Source of the DNA: Protea cynaroides
Taxonomy: Eukaryota; Streptophyta; Magnoliopsida; Proteales; Proteaceae
DNA length: 64,000 nucleotides
NCBI GenBank assembly: GCA_028583415.1
Contig: CM053267.1
Span: forward strand, 49,466,414-49,530,413
Direction: 5' to 3'
A program made the position numbers and the translations under genes. The notes under the pieces were generated by a model. That model saw only the letters and a list, made by a program, of their open reading frames with translations. It had not been told where the DNA came from and did not search any database. This document shows positions 25,401 to 36,363 of this stretch, in pieces. Within the stretch, counting starts at the first letter, position 1, and every line of letters begins with the position of its first letter.

Positions 25401-25447
25401 GATAAACCTTTTTTGTTACGGCTGCTTGTGTTGCTCGACTTCTCCAT
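7010..25447 (-). CDS. IYO: MINIYO (IYO), RPAP1-family RNA polymerase II-associated protein, ten exons
   Basis: Ten exons join in frame with GT-AG introns: 25202-25447, 23875-25033, 18942-19069, 17666-17853, 13928-14033, 13533-13793, 11124-11312, 8671-11007, 8004-8213 and 7010-7183. Together they give 4998 nt, or 1665 aa plus stop. Residues about 328-372 hold the RPAP1 N-terminal motif (SDAEIAEAQAEIMEKMKPGL). Residues about 436-505 hold the RPAP1 C-terminal motif (RVESVRTLRFSLDG, then RDFLRTEGDPGALGY). The large eighth exon carries the IYO signature GPAPGIGLGWGASGGGFW, and the protein ends in a short helical tail after GMMLDLIRY. In Arabidopsis, IYO binds RNA polymerase II and promotes elongation, and its nuclear entry triggers differentiation. 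The N-terminus has an acidic Asp run. Length is somewhat above the Arabidopsis protein (about 1465 aa). Introns 2, 4 and 6 are long and carry transposons. No inactivating change was seen. Confidence 0.93.
7184..8003. other. IYO intron 9 with GGT microsatellite and SINE fragment
   Basis: This intron holds a GGT/GGGT repeat at 7360-7396. At 7611-7682, in antisense, lies a sequence whose complement reads ggctgcgtacattctgccc followed by tccccagaccctgcaat and a gggagtctcatgcattgggc end. This is the characteristic 3' body of the plant Au-type SINE. Confidence 0.65.
8214..8670. other. IYO intron 8
   Basis: A 457-bp AT-rich intron between exons 9 and 8. No repeat or gene is recognised. Confidence 0.6.
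11313..13532. other. IYO intron 6
   Basis: A 2.2-kb intron. It contains a short (AT)n run near 11731-11748 and the large microsatellite listed separately. Otherwise I see only AT-rich unique-looking sequence without a recognisable gene. Confidence 0.55.
13411..13502. repeat. Compound (TC)n-(AC)n microsatellite
   Basis: About 50 bases of TC/CT repeat pass directly into an AC repeat, just inside IYO intron 6, about 30 bases from the exon 6 splice donor. On the sense (-) strand the tract reads GT then GA repeats. Confidence 0.95.
14244..14328. repeat. (CA)n microsatellite, interrupted
   Basis: CA repeats interrupted by a gtgcgtctgcatgtgc segment, in IYO intron 4. Confidence 0.9.
14481..14624. 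mobile_element. Small hairpin MITE (about 145 bp)
   Basis: The sequence from GGGAAAG to TTTTCCC folds back on itself. The left-arm word ccctcacatggagttttt is matched by the complement of the right-arm aaaaactccatgtgaggg, and the outer parts pair less perfectly (gtgttctctga with the complement of tcagagatg). The flanks tctttatta and tcttattca resemble each other but are not identical, so the target duplication is unproven. Confidence 0.7.
15285..15550 (+). mobile_element. SINE-like sequence, head duplicated in tandem
   Basis: Two adjacent copies of a unit of about 105 bases (cattgcttagag, then ttcgggctg, caggacaaatgcca and ttcaagcct) start near 15291 and 15397. The ttcaagcc word resembles a tRNA-type B box. 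The second copy continues into a tail (tcccgagatcccgcatagg, then ccagcactgggta) that resembles the 3' body of Au-type SINEs. Confidence 0.5.
15560..15945 (+). mobile_element. RTE-type LINE fragment
   Basis: Broken + strand reading frames give VVKIDGWEVSKSDNF, then GDIEEDVAQGIRLGW and VLCDRHI, and later RPLSAAVRREDDALIQ. These are in the same order as in the C-terminal part of RTE LINE reverse transcriptases, including the one at 25.9-28.3 kb. Stops and frame changes show it is dead. Confidence 0.7.
17854..18941. other. IYO intron 3
   Basis: A 1.1-kb intron with an A-rich tract near 18043-18072 and the local tandem duplication listed next. Nothing else is recognised. Confidence 0.55.
18238..18540. 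repeat. Local tandem duplication in IYO intron 3
   Basis: The words caggaccacaataaaatctt, aaattctacaaattgatagg, caccaatgcactttat and aatcctcagtccc occur near 18236-18345 and recur in order near 18364-18520. The second copy has about 45 extra bases after the word tcactgga. Confidence 0.85.
21190..21335 (+). pseudogene. Captured N-terminal gene fragment, perhaps of a TPR-like protein
   Basis: An open stretch starts MMKAVLLKTISSPVQ, continues YSMVPCSPKFSFS, and ends ALFFSENKK before a stop. The pattern resembles the N-terminus of a plant family of TPR-like proteins that begin MKAVLLRTGS, but the match is from memory and weak. It lies inside the TIR element and is followed by unrelated sequence, so it is a fragment and not a gene. 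Confidence 0.35.
21772..21962 (+). pseudogene. Captured GH3 (acyl-acid-amido synthetase) N-terminal fragment
   Basis: The + strand frame reads CEKDTKVLHFIEKIT, then AVQEKVLAEILNRNAETEYL, LNGTTDR and TFKSNF. This is the first part of plant GH3 proteins, which join amino acids to auxin or jasmonate. The similarity stops abruptly after TFKSNF, and no catalytic domain follows. An ATG just upstream (21773) is out of frame with it. It is a transposon-borne fragment. Confidence 0.75.
22984..23206 (-). other. Unidentified exon-like coding piece in IYO intron 2
   Basis: The - strand reads LDHKCVSTIIALKPKVDWNL, then VLSLERLWGQDAPTTISSG and NCLTQMVKAFSQ, ending at a possible splice donor (g|gttagt at 22983-22984). 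The composition is protein-like and has no stop. It does not belong to IYO: exons 2 and 3 already join in phase, and IYO relatives have no such segment between them. I cannot name the family. It may be a fragment of another gene moved into the intron. Confidence 0.45.
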
Positions 25448-25889
25448 TAGTTAACTTGAGCAACAAAACTGAACCCACCTGTAAATACGAAGTATTCACT
25501 ACTGTATGCAATTCCACAAACAGAGGCTTGCAGGAGGAGCTTTGAAAGTGGCAAGAGCAGAACTCCTATGCCGCTTATGTACGATTTGGCTAATGGATTG
25601 ACAAAATAATGTCAATATTGGATCCATTTTCGTCAAAATTGCCTTTAAGAACTCGGAAAATCGAGTACTCGCTCGCCCATCGGCAGTCTCCAGTCCTATA
25701 TAATACGCTTTGATATTGTTGTAGGGGAAAACGATACCATTTGCGTGATACTTTCACTATCAACACAATTTTTAACCATGAACAGAGGAGGGGTGAAAGG
25801 GTTCAAGGTAAAATTTCTAATCAAGAGGTTGGACCAACGGCTAGGGCTAGGCGTAGGCTTAGTTTAAGTGATGTATGCAAAGCACTAAA
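25448..25889. other. IYO promoter and 5' UTR region
   Basis: This is the sequence upstream of the IYO start codon. No other gene is seen. I could not fix a TATA box or a transcription start. Confidence 0.4.
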
Positions 25890-28262
25890 CTCAAATGATA
25901 TTTGAAAAGAAGTTTAGAAGAGTCCACGAACCTATGGAGTATCTTGACTAATTAAGTTATTTAGCAAGATTTTAAGCACAAATAAAATATTAGATGGGTA
26001 GAAGAGAACATTGCGGCTTCGATTTATTAAAATAATAGTGAAATTCAGAACTATAATAATTATAAAGGCATAAAACTAATGAGTCATACTATGAAATTAT
26101 GGAAAAGAGTTTTTGAAATTTGCATGAGATAATAAATTACTCTTACAAGAGAACCAGTTTGGTTTTATGACAAGTAAATCCACAATTAAAAGCTATTTAT
26201 TTGCTTAGGTGACTTATGACAAAATTTATAGAATGTAAGAAGGACATTCATGTGGTCTTTATTGACCTAGAAAAAACTTATGACATAGTCTCTACTGAGT
26301 TAATTTGGCAAGTACTAAAGAAGAGAAGTGTTTTAAGAAAATATATGGATATTGTCACGGAAATGTATCATAATGTGGTGACTAGTATGAAAACCCTAGG
26401 GGGTTAAAGTAGTGAATTCCCAGTTACTATTTATTTGCTTAGGAGACTAATAGAAAGATTTATAGAAAGTAAGAAGGACCTTCATATGATCTTTATTGAC
26501 TTAGAAAAAACTTATGATAGAGTCTCTGCAAAATTAATTTGATAAGTACTAGAGTAGAGAAGTGTTTCAAGCAAACATGTGCACATTGTCAAGGAAATGT
26601 ATCATAATGTGATGACTAATATGAGAACCATGGGAGGGGATGGGTCAAGGTAGTGATTTCCTAATTACAATTGAGTTACATCAAGAATCAGCTTCAAGAC
26701 ATTTCTATTTGTATTTAACTAGAGACATTCAAGGTGAAATTTCTTGGTGCATGTTTTTTACCAATGATGATGAGACAAAACCAGGGATTAATATCAAGTT
26801 GGAGTTATAAAGATGAATATTGGAATCAAAAAGTTTTGAGATAAGTAGGACGAAGACATAATATATGGTGTGTAACTTTATTCACACAAGGACAAATAGT
26901 GAAGTGGTGAAAATTGATGAGAGGGAGTGTTGTTGTTGGTTCTCACTCGGAGCTTGTGGTGGCTACGCCTGTCAAGACAAAAGCAAATTAGACAATATAA
27001 GGAGGGTTCGTAAACCCTGTGGCCACTCTGATGCCTAAATCAAAATAGGTAACAAGCAAAAATGGAACTCTGTATAAAGGAAATACAAGAGTTCTTGTAG
27101 AGAAGGTTTAGGTAATTTCATAGAGTAAATGTTTGAAACGTAAAAGTTAGGATCTAGTTACCTTTGTTTTGAGCTTTATTTATAGAGGCATGGGGTGGCA
27201 TATGTTTTCGCCTTAATTGAGGCGATCCTAGTAATCTTAGGCATGCCTCCAGATATGTGTAGTTTGCCACCAGCTACGATGGTGGCTTTGTTATGGAAAG
27301 ATAGGATTCCCATGATCTGGTCTCTAAAAGTAGGAGTCAGACTTGAGTAAGAGACATTCTGGACCGTCAGATGGAGATCCTGTGATGGAGCTCTCTTAAC
27401 CACTTCCGTCATCTTAACTTCGAGATATCCTTGCTAGCTAGCATGTTGCGCTATTAGGGAATCTTTCCTTCTTTATGTTGATCTACGGCCAACTCTGAGA
27501 TCGTAGAGATAACCAGGAGTTGGCACCCCCCAATGGCATTGAGGATGGTGACACGTGGACTCTAGTCATTGGTGTCAAGCGCTGGACACGTATCCTTCCT
27601 TGATTGACGGTTTTATAATTTCCCTATCAGGGAGATACAACAAAGTGATTATCTTAGGTATCTACCGTTCAATCATAAAAAAAGAAGACAATATAGAGAA
27701 TGATGTTTCACAAAGGAATAAAGTAGGATGGATGAAGTGGAGATGTGCTTTTGAAGTGCTATGTGATCAACGTATTATTTTAAAACATAGTAAAATTTAT
27801 TTGGACAGTCATTCAACCGATTATGATGTATGGTGCAGAATGCTAGGCCGTTAGAAAGTATCACATAGATAACTTAATGTAGCTAAGATAAGAATTTTTG
27901 AGGTGGATGTGTGGCAAATATAAAAAGGATAAAGTAAGGAATGATCGTATCATAGTTGATTTGGGAGTAGCATTGATATATGATAAACTTGAGAAGGTCG
28001 TTTGAAATGGTATGACCATGTTCATCGGAGGACGTTAGATGTTTCAACACGAGAGAGTGATTTCATTCAGATTGAAGGATCTAAAAGAGCTAGGGGCAGA
28101 CCTAAGAAGACTCAGGGGAGGTGGTGTGAGAAAAGACGTGCATAGCTTAGGTCTTGTTTCAAGTGTGACATCAAACATAGGTAATTGGAGGACAAGAATC
28201 TATGTAGTCGACCCTATGCATTTAGTTGAGATAAGGTTTTGTTGTTGTTGTTGATGTAAAAA
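25890..28262 (+). mobile_element. Decayed RTE-type LINE, interrupted by a solo LTR
   Basis: Broken frames on the + strand give, in the order expected for a plant RTE-type reverse transcriptase, YKGIKLMSHTMKLW, VFIDLEKTYD, VKIDERE, then (after the inserted LTR) IQQSDYLRYL, VGWMKWRCAFEVLCDQRI and later ARGRPKKTQ. Many stops and frameshifts are present. A 235-245-bp block containing the FIDLEKTYD segment is present twice in tandem (about 26190-26425 and 26426-26665). The 3' end is a run of ttg repeats at 28239-28255, as in other elements of this type. The 5' edge is approximate. Confidence 0.8.
26928..27629. mobile_element. Solo LTR (702 bp) nested in the RTE LINE
   Basis: The segment starts TGTTGTTGG and ends CCCTATCA. 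It is bounded by the exact 5-bp duplication gggag (26923-26927 and 27630-27634). Removing it and one copy of gggag restores the LINE frame VVKIDERE-IQQSDYLRYL, which proves an insertion. There are no internal retrotransposon genes, so it is a solo LTR left by recombination. The family is unknown. Confidence 0.88.
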
Positions 28263-28414
28263 TAGTGTAAGATAAAAATTACTTTTTAATTTATTAAAAC
28301 AACTTTTCAACTTAGAAAAAACATTATAAATTTACTAGACATGCCACTCAAAAATATATTCTCATTGTTTAAATCACATTCAATATCAAAATAAAGTGAT
28401 AAATTCATAAAATA

Positions 28415-29855
<1,441 letters not shown>

Positions 29856-29939
<84 letters not shown>
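29856..29939. repeat. (AT)n microsatellite, right of the ERF-carrying element
   Basis: About 40 AT units abut the right side of the TIR element, mirroring the tract on the left. Confidence 0.97.
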
Positions 29940-29943
<4 letters not shown>

Positions 29944-30305
29944 TAATGAACTTGCTTAGGCTTCATAACCTTCCAGGTTAAATTGGCCAAACAAGAAAAT
30001 TTGTAATAAACTTACCAAAGTTTCTTATGCTTCCAAAATGTTTCAGAGGTTAAGGTGGCCAAACGAGTGAGAAATCAAAAAATTAGATCTCTCGATCTCT
30101 TGTGGAATTGCAAGTAATGAGTTAGGTAAATCAATTTAATTTGATTTCTGGTTATAGGGATCGACATTAACTAGAATTGGGGTCAGACGACTTTGATTTG
30201 AATCGACTGAGAAAACTAAAGGACCAAAACCAAGCTCTACTTATCAATCCTGCTTCAAGAGCTGTAACAGAACCCACTAATTTGTAGGTATGTCTATCCA
30301 CAATG
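29940..30305. other. Intergenic, nothing recognised
   Basis: AT-rich sequence without a gene. The words aggttaaattggccaaac and aggttaaggtggccaaacga occur about 75 bases apart, as a short diverged direct repeat. Confidence 0.4.
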
Positions 30306-31226
30306 TGTTGGGAGAAAATAAGCCGGATTAAATTTGGACCATTGGATGAAATACTAGTAGGGAGCTACAAAGGCCATACACATGGCGTCCATTTAAAGGT
30401 GTGTTTGTTTTCTCCAAAAGTGAAATATCTCGCCCAATATGTTTGAAAAAGATACCATTCGACCCCCCTGGATACAATTGTGGCAAGGAGACAGATTGGA
30501 TGATGGTAGGTGGGCATTAAATGTGCGGCAGTTAATGTTCATAAATGCCGACAGGAGTAATAAATGCAAGATGTGCTGATACGACTCACCACATAGCTAC
30601 GCACTAGATCGATACAAGGCAAAAAAATATATCAGATCCACTCGAATACTAGGAAATTAATGGCGGCCACCTCTGACAAAAGAAGACATTGACATGAACT
30701 TGCAAATGATCGAATATGGTAGATTGGACAGGTCTGCGCCACCCCAAGGGGTCGTAGACCTCTTTTCCTATCTTGTCATATAGACAGGGTGATGGAGACT
30801 GTGGTAGGTGAGAAGAGGAAGCTTGCTCGACAAGCTTTTCTTTTGATCTATAAATAGCAGAGGAACATCAGTTGGAGGGATTCACAATTTCACCATCTCA
30901 AGGTACTCTTACTCTACCAAATTTCTTTTAGAATATACTGTTCATCTTTGGTGAAATCTCACTCACTTGCATCTTATTCACTTGTCTGTTATCATGTTAC
31001 CATGGTAAATTAAGTTGGAAAGGTCTTGATGAACTCCCGTACCTCAGTTCCTTCTCTTTAAGGAACTTGGGTGTCTTATCCCTGAGTTTCATTTTGTTTG
31101 TCCTGGATCAATACTGACTTAGACATCTAAGTGGCCATGGGGTAAAACCCACCCACCTCATTGCGTGTTCTTGGCCTATAGATACAAGGCAACATCTTGT
31201 GCACTGGGCGAAATCCAGCAACAACA
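30306..31226 (+). mobile_element. Probable solo LTR (about 0.92 kb)
   Basis: The segment starts TGTTGGGAG and ends CAACAACA. It is flanked by caatg (30301-30305) and cagtg (31227-31231), a target duplication with one mismatch. A TATA-type promoter word (ctataaatagcag, near 30848) lies about 60% of the way in, with a typical short-exon composition after it. The 3' end resembles long plant Gypsy LTRs (cactgggcgaaatccagcaac). No primer-binding site or polyprotein follows. Boundaries are inferred from these signals. Confidence 0.6.
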
Positions 31227-34200
31227 CAGTGTAAACAAGCTAGAAGAGCATTCATCTTATATTATTTTACCTATATAAGATGGACAATCAAATATTTAAC
31301 TTTCATGTGATCCTTGGATTCCAACTATTAATTAATCCATCCTTCAAGCCTTCCATATCCAAAAGGTGATGTGCGATTGAAAAAGTTGCAGACTTAATAG
31401 TGGAAGTTCATTCACAAAAAAGATAGAATGAACTATCAGTGTGAGCAAATTTTTCCTACTAAACAACAAAGAAGAGCCTCCTTATACGCATATCCACCTG
31501 CTGCAGGAAGAGATTTCACAAGTGTTAGATTTGTTAGTCGTACAGTATCCCTTAAACACGATGGATATAGGATGAACAATAAACATAAAGATATATCTAT
31601 TTGTGAAGATTGATTTCTACCCCATACTGACATAATCTTAATCCCTTTCCCACAATAGAATTAATATGTCAAAATATTGAAGATTTTGAAAACTGGTGTA
31701 GAACAGAAGAAGAGAAACAAAGAAGAAAGGATCAAATTTGAAAGATAAAATAAAATAAAATAAAATAAATCCGGAATATGATATTTTTTTTTTTCCATTT
31801 CATCAGAACCTGCTTTGTGATTTTTTTTTTCTTATGTAATAATTAACGGTGGCAAGTTCTCGATAAAGTCATGCATGTTCCAACCAATTAAAGTGAGGAC
31901 CGTGAGGTTTCAAATTCTGCATAAGAGAGCTTTTTATTGGTTTAAAATGAAGAGTGTTTTACTGTTTCAACTTCCAATAGACAACCTTATTTCGGGGTTT
32001 CAGAATTTTTAATTACTATTTTTTTTTTCAAGGGAAGTAAAACTTTTAATTATGGCTCAATCGGATTGTAAGGAAAATTAAAATAAAAATGAGTAAATTT
32101 TTAAATCTAAAAAGAAAACTTCTATAGACATTACTAAACATGATTTTATTAATTATTTAAATTTCTTATCATATATAGGGATGATATTTTTTTAGACGTA
32201 ATTTTATTTTACTTTTCAAATACAAAATAAATGAATGCAAAATAAAATATAAGGTAAATAATCAAATATGAAATAGTTTTTTTTTTTGGTAAAAATATGA
32301 AATAGTTTAGAGTTAATTATACAATCATTTGATATCATATGATGTAATGAGTTTGAAATTAGGAACTATTGCTAAGCATCATATTTTTGAGATTATTTAA
32401 TTCACATCTAAATATCCCAAGAGAGCAAAGAAGGAATATTTTGTCATGTCACCCATAATTCACTTCTAAGAAAAGGGTTCTCTTACATTCTATTTGTTTT
32501 TCTAATCTTCTTATTTACCTTAGAAATTTTCAATTGTATGGATTTCTTTCCCTACCTTCTCTTTCAGACTTGGAATTGTTGTCTCTATGTTTTATACAAA
32601 ATATAAAACACACAATTTAAAAGGTGTTAATACATATAGAAAAGTTGTAATATGTAGTCTAGAGATCACTAGGCCCCCATGTGATAATACTTCTGGTCTG
32701 GACTCTCTACTTATGTTTTAGAGCAAAAATTTTACTCTAAGATTTAGAGTAGATCCATGTTTGATAACGAAGTTCTAGAATTGATTTTAGAGCATCTTTA
32801 GAACAGAAACGTGTTTGATAAACACACTGAGAATATCCCAACAATCAAAATCTAGAGAACAAGTGGAGACACCAATGGTGGTAGCAATGGTGGTGGTAGT
32901 GGTGGCAGTCAAACATTTATTTTGTGAAGAAGAGAGGAGTTGTGAGAGAGGAGAACTTCTTTTTATTTATTTATTTTTCTTTTTTTTTGTGTTCACCCAA
33001 AAAGTTGCTCCAAAAGAGACCGCATACATCCATACAATTGGAAATTGCCCGATTAAAAATGTGACCAAAATCAATTGGGTCATGTTGATAAGCTTGGCAA
33101 CATGGGATTTGGTTAGTCTCTTGTTGTGCAGTCAGTTCAACAACTGTTCCAACAACTGGAGTCACTCAACACGCATTAATATGTACGGCGGAGTGAACTC
33201 CAACCATTTGATCATGGTTAGAGAAACAACATAATGGGTGACTAGTTAAATATCCATATTTTTACTTGTATAATGTTTGAAAAAAAAAAAATTGTCTTTC
33301 AAGTAAAATTCAAGGACGTTTAACATTACTTTAATTTCCAAGTAACTCTCAAGGGAAGTTTGAAAATGTCTCTAAGGCAATAGTAGGTCCTTTATCTTCC
33401 AAATCAATGATGTAGCATGTTTTGGGATTAGATCGATCAGTGGAAACCTTCCTTTGGCTCTGTTGGATTACAAGCAAAAGATAGTAAGCATGATTATATA
33501 ATTACCTCAAACTCTAATTACATTTGGAAATAATGTTTTTTAAATAGAAGGTAAAATTTAATAACTTGGTTTGAAATATTTTGGAAATAGTTAGGAGATA
33601 CAGATTACCATAAATTCTGCATATTTTGGAAAGCATTAATTGTCCTGAATTTTTTTAGGACAAAAGTTTTTCTGGTTTGTTGATCAGCTATCAAATTGGA
33701 CGGTTGAATCATCCATCTTTATAAATGTATAAATCCAACCTTTTCTGTATACAAATTCACGTAATTACCCCTCCCGGCTTTTCTTTCTCTAGTCTTGAGA
33801 GTAGAGAACCTCTCATCATTTTTGAATTAATTAAGCGTGTAATATAATTTTTGTCCTATGGCAAGAAAGATCGCTCTCGATCTTATCATACAAAAGAGAA
33901 TAATTTTTGTATAATTACACATAGCAACTCTTGAATTAATTTCACTTTCATTCTTTTTATTTTTGTTGCAATTAACCAGACATAATCTTTATGTATTTTC
34001 CTATATTTAGGATTTAACTTGTTCGTACTTTCAAATTTAGAAGTGAACTATGGGCCTAAACCGCCCAAGATTGTTTGGGACTCAATATTGATGAGAATAT
34101 ATTCCCATGGAAGATATATAGGTGAACTATCTAAATGGCACCTTGGGCAAGAAGAATATCAACTAAAGATGGAAGATATAAAGGTGAACTATCTAAATGG

Positions 34201-35670
34201 CACCTTGGGCAAGAAGAATATCACCTAAAGTCTCAAAGTTTTCCACACGTTATTCCCAATAGAGGAATAGACCAATCCTTACGGTTATGTGCTTACTTTT
34301 GTTTAGTGTTAAAAGTCATTACTTAACCGCGTTTGAGAATCAAGTCATTTCAAGAACTTTGTGCTTTTTTCTTTTGAACCCTTACCGAGTCATTTTACAT
34401 CTTGACTCATTGTCTACTTTTGCTTTTCCTACATAAAGAGTTATTACATGCCATTTTCTTTTTATTATTATTTTTTTTTTATCAACGATGGGTATTTGGA
34501 CCTTTGGCCTAATTAATCCCGTGGGTTCGTACTAATCTCACAACTACATGGATCGGTTCATGTTGGGGTTGAATGAGAGTCATTTCATTTGCGTCCATAG
34601 CAGAAAAGAAAAAAACACTTAACACCTCTATATGAGTGGCTCCAAGTCTCTGAGGCATGTTTTTTTATTTTCATCCTCTTTCTTCCATGTCATTAGAGGC
34701 TTTTTTATTAAGAGATTCTTCTTAGAGTAAACATTCTCCTGTTCAGAAGTGTGTATCAAGTCAATGTTATATAATTGGATTAACCATGGAGTGGATATAG
34801 ACCAATATATCCTACATGCAATAGACATAGCTTTCTTGGTGAGAGAATCAACAACATTGACATCCTTGAAACATGAAAGACCAAGGAACAAAATAGTGGG
34901 ATAGGCGTTGAATGTCCTATAATATGGTTCAGAGCTGGTAATAATTGGATTGCTGGAATGATCCCTGATGATAAAACCAATACCACCTCACAAAGAATTT
35001 GCTTTTTAGGTCTGTGATACGTCGCTGTTAAGCTAGAGGCATTGGTGCATGCATGGCCTCGACACCCATGATTGTTCTCGGGTTGTATGAGGCTACTTGG
35101 TATATCTATTAAGGTATCTCAGCCGTAGAGAATTTGAAAGATAACGGCATATTGGAATTTTATATATTAAAAAAAAAAAAAAAAATCGATAATCGATCAC
35201 TCATTGGGAGAAAATACAAGAATGATTCATCTGCATTTACTTGTATCTTCCATGTGATCCTATCACTGTCTATATCTAGTGGATCCCATACCATGATGAT
35301 AGAATCTTATAAAGAATACATATACATGTAGATGATCTGAACTCAGAAAATGCCATGATGCTTCGTAGTCTTTCTCTTTTTGTTTGTTAGAGTAGGTCAA
35401 AAGTTCTTTAGAATCTGTTACATATCACTATCATAATAATCACTATATATTAACTCTATCATAGTAATCATTATATATTAACGAAAATAATGGCATATTA
35501 GAGTCTTATATATTAATAAAAAAATAAAAATACAAGAAGAATCGCTTGGAAGAGAGAGAAAATACCAGAATGCATTCTTAGTTTAATCTTTAGGAGTAAA
35601 GATCTTCAGTGTAGTTGCTTATATATATAAGTGCATTGGAATGTATCCACAGCCTTAATTAGATCAGGAA
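31227..35670. other. Gene-poor AT-rich intergenic region
   Basis: No gene is recognised in this 4.4-kb stretch. It contains homopolymer A and T runs, a possible decayed copia fragment (34109-34232, listed next), and two diverged copies of a promoter-like segment near 35385-35470 and 35765-35830 (words ggtcaaaag, atatcactatcataataatc). Confidence 0.5.
34109..34232 (+). repeat. 62-bp tandem duplication in a possible copia fragment
   Basis: A 62-base unit starting ggaagatata is repeated at 34109 and 34171 with few changes. Read in one frame it gives IKVNYLNGTLGKKNIT, which loosely resembles the copia reverse-transcriptase motif around KTAFLNG. The tandem repeat is clear; the retrotransposon link is weak. 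Confidence 0.6.
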
Positions 35671-36270
35671 ACACTGTTGTTTATGATTTTTTAAAACAGT
35701 TTGTTTTGAGGGACCCATCTGTACAGTTTGCTTTTGGTTTCAGAGTCTTTCTCTTTTGGTTTGTTACAGAAAAGGTCAAAAGCTCTTCAGAATCCGTTAT
35801 ATATCACTATCATAATAATCACTATTAATTTATTCTTTACAAATAATAAGAAAACTCAAGACAAAATCTATGGAAATTAAGCTTTTCTTGGCACTCAAGT
35901 TTCTGCTCTCTTCTGGATTTCTCCACTGTCCTCTGGAAAGTTCTGGTAATTCAGGTCTTTCAGAGTCCCACCTAAAAGTGGGCCCACTAGCCACACTCTT
36001 ATTATAACTGTAATTGTCTGATTGGAATCTCTTTAGAACCATACAAAACCACTATACCATGACCAAAAAAATTGTCATATCGGAATCTTTTCATTTTCCA
36101 ATTCAATCCAACGGTCCCAAAGTATGGAGGAAAACACAACTCTATCACCTAAGAAACATGAAAGCAAAGACTCCACACACTCATTGTAACAGTAGACTGC
36201 TTGGGGAGCAAGAAAAAAAGGACAAATAAGTAATTTCACTCTTTATCCCTTTAATGCTGTAGAATGCCTG

Positions 36271-36278
36271 CATAAATA
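36271..36278 (+). promoter_or_regulatory. TATA-like box of AGO2 copy A
   Basis: The word cataaatacccctccact is conserved in copy B (46050 onward) and lies 93 bases upstream of the start codon, a normal place for a plant TATA box. Inference from position and conservation only. Confidence 0.5.
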
Positions 36279-36332
36279 CCCCTCCACTCCCACGTGTTCA
36301 TCACCAGCTAACTGTTTGTTGAACTTTCATAT

Positions 36333-36340
36333 TTTGGCGC
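36333..36340 (+). promoter_or_regulatory. E2F-type site, copy A
   Basis: TTTGGCGC matches the E2F consensus TTTSSCGC and sits in the palindromic context tttggcgcca, 23 bases before the AGO2 start codon. It is identical in sequence and spacing in copy B. Its position downstream of the TATA-like word suggests it lies in the 5' UTR. Function is inferred. Confidence 0.5.
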
Positions 36341-36363
36341 CATTGTTTCAGTTCTGTGCTTCG

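Noticed and set aside
32650..32830. Possible MITE (words aggcccccatgtgataa and gtttgataa)
   Set aside because: No clear inverted ends or target duplication could be seen.
32815..33234. 139-codon + strand frame with a Val and Phe run
   Set aside because: It is low in complexity, lies in AT-rich DNA and shows no recognisable domain or splice context; chance is likely.
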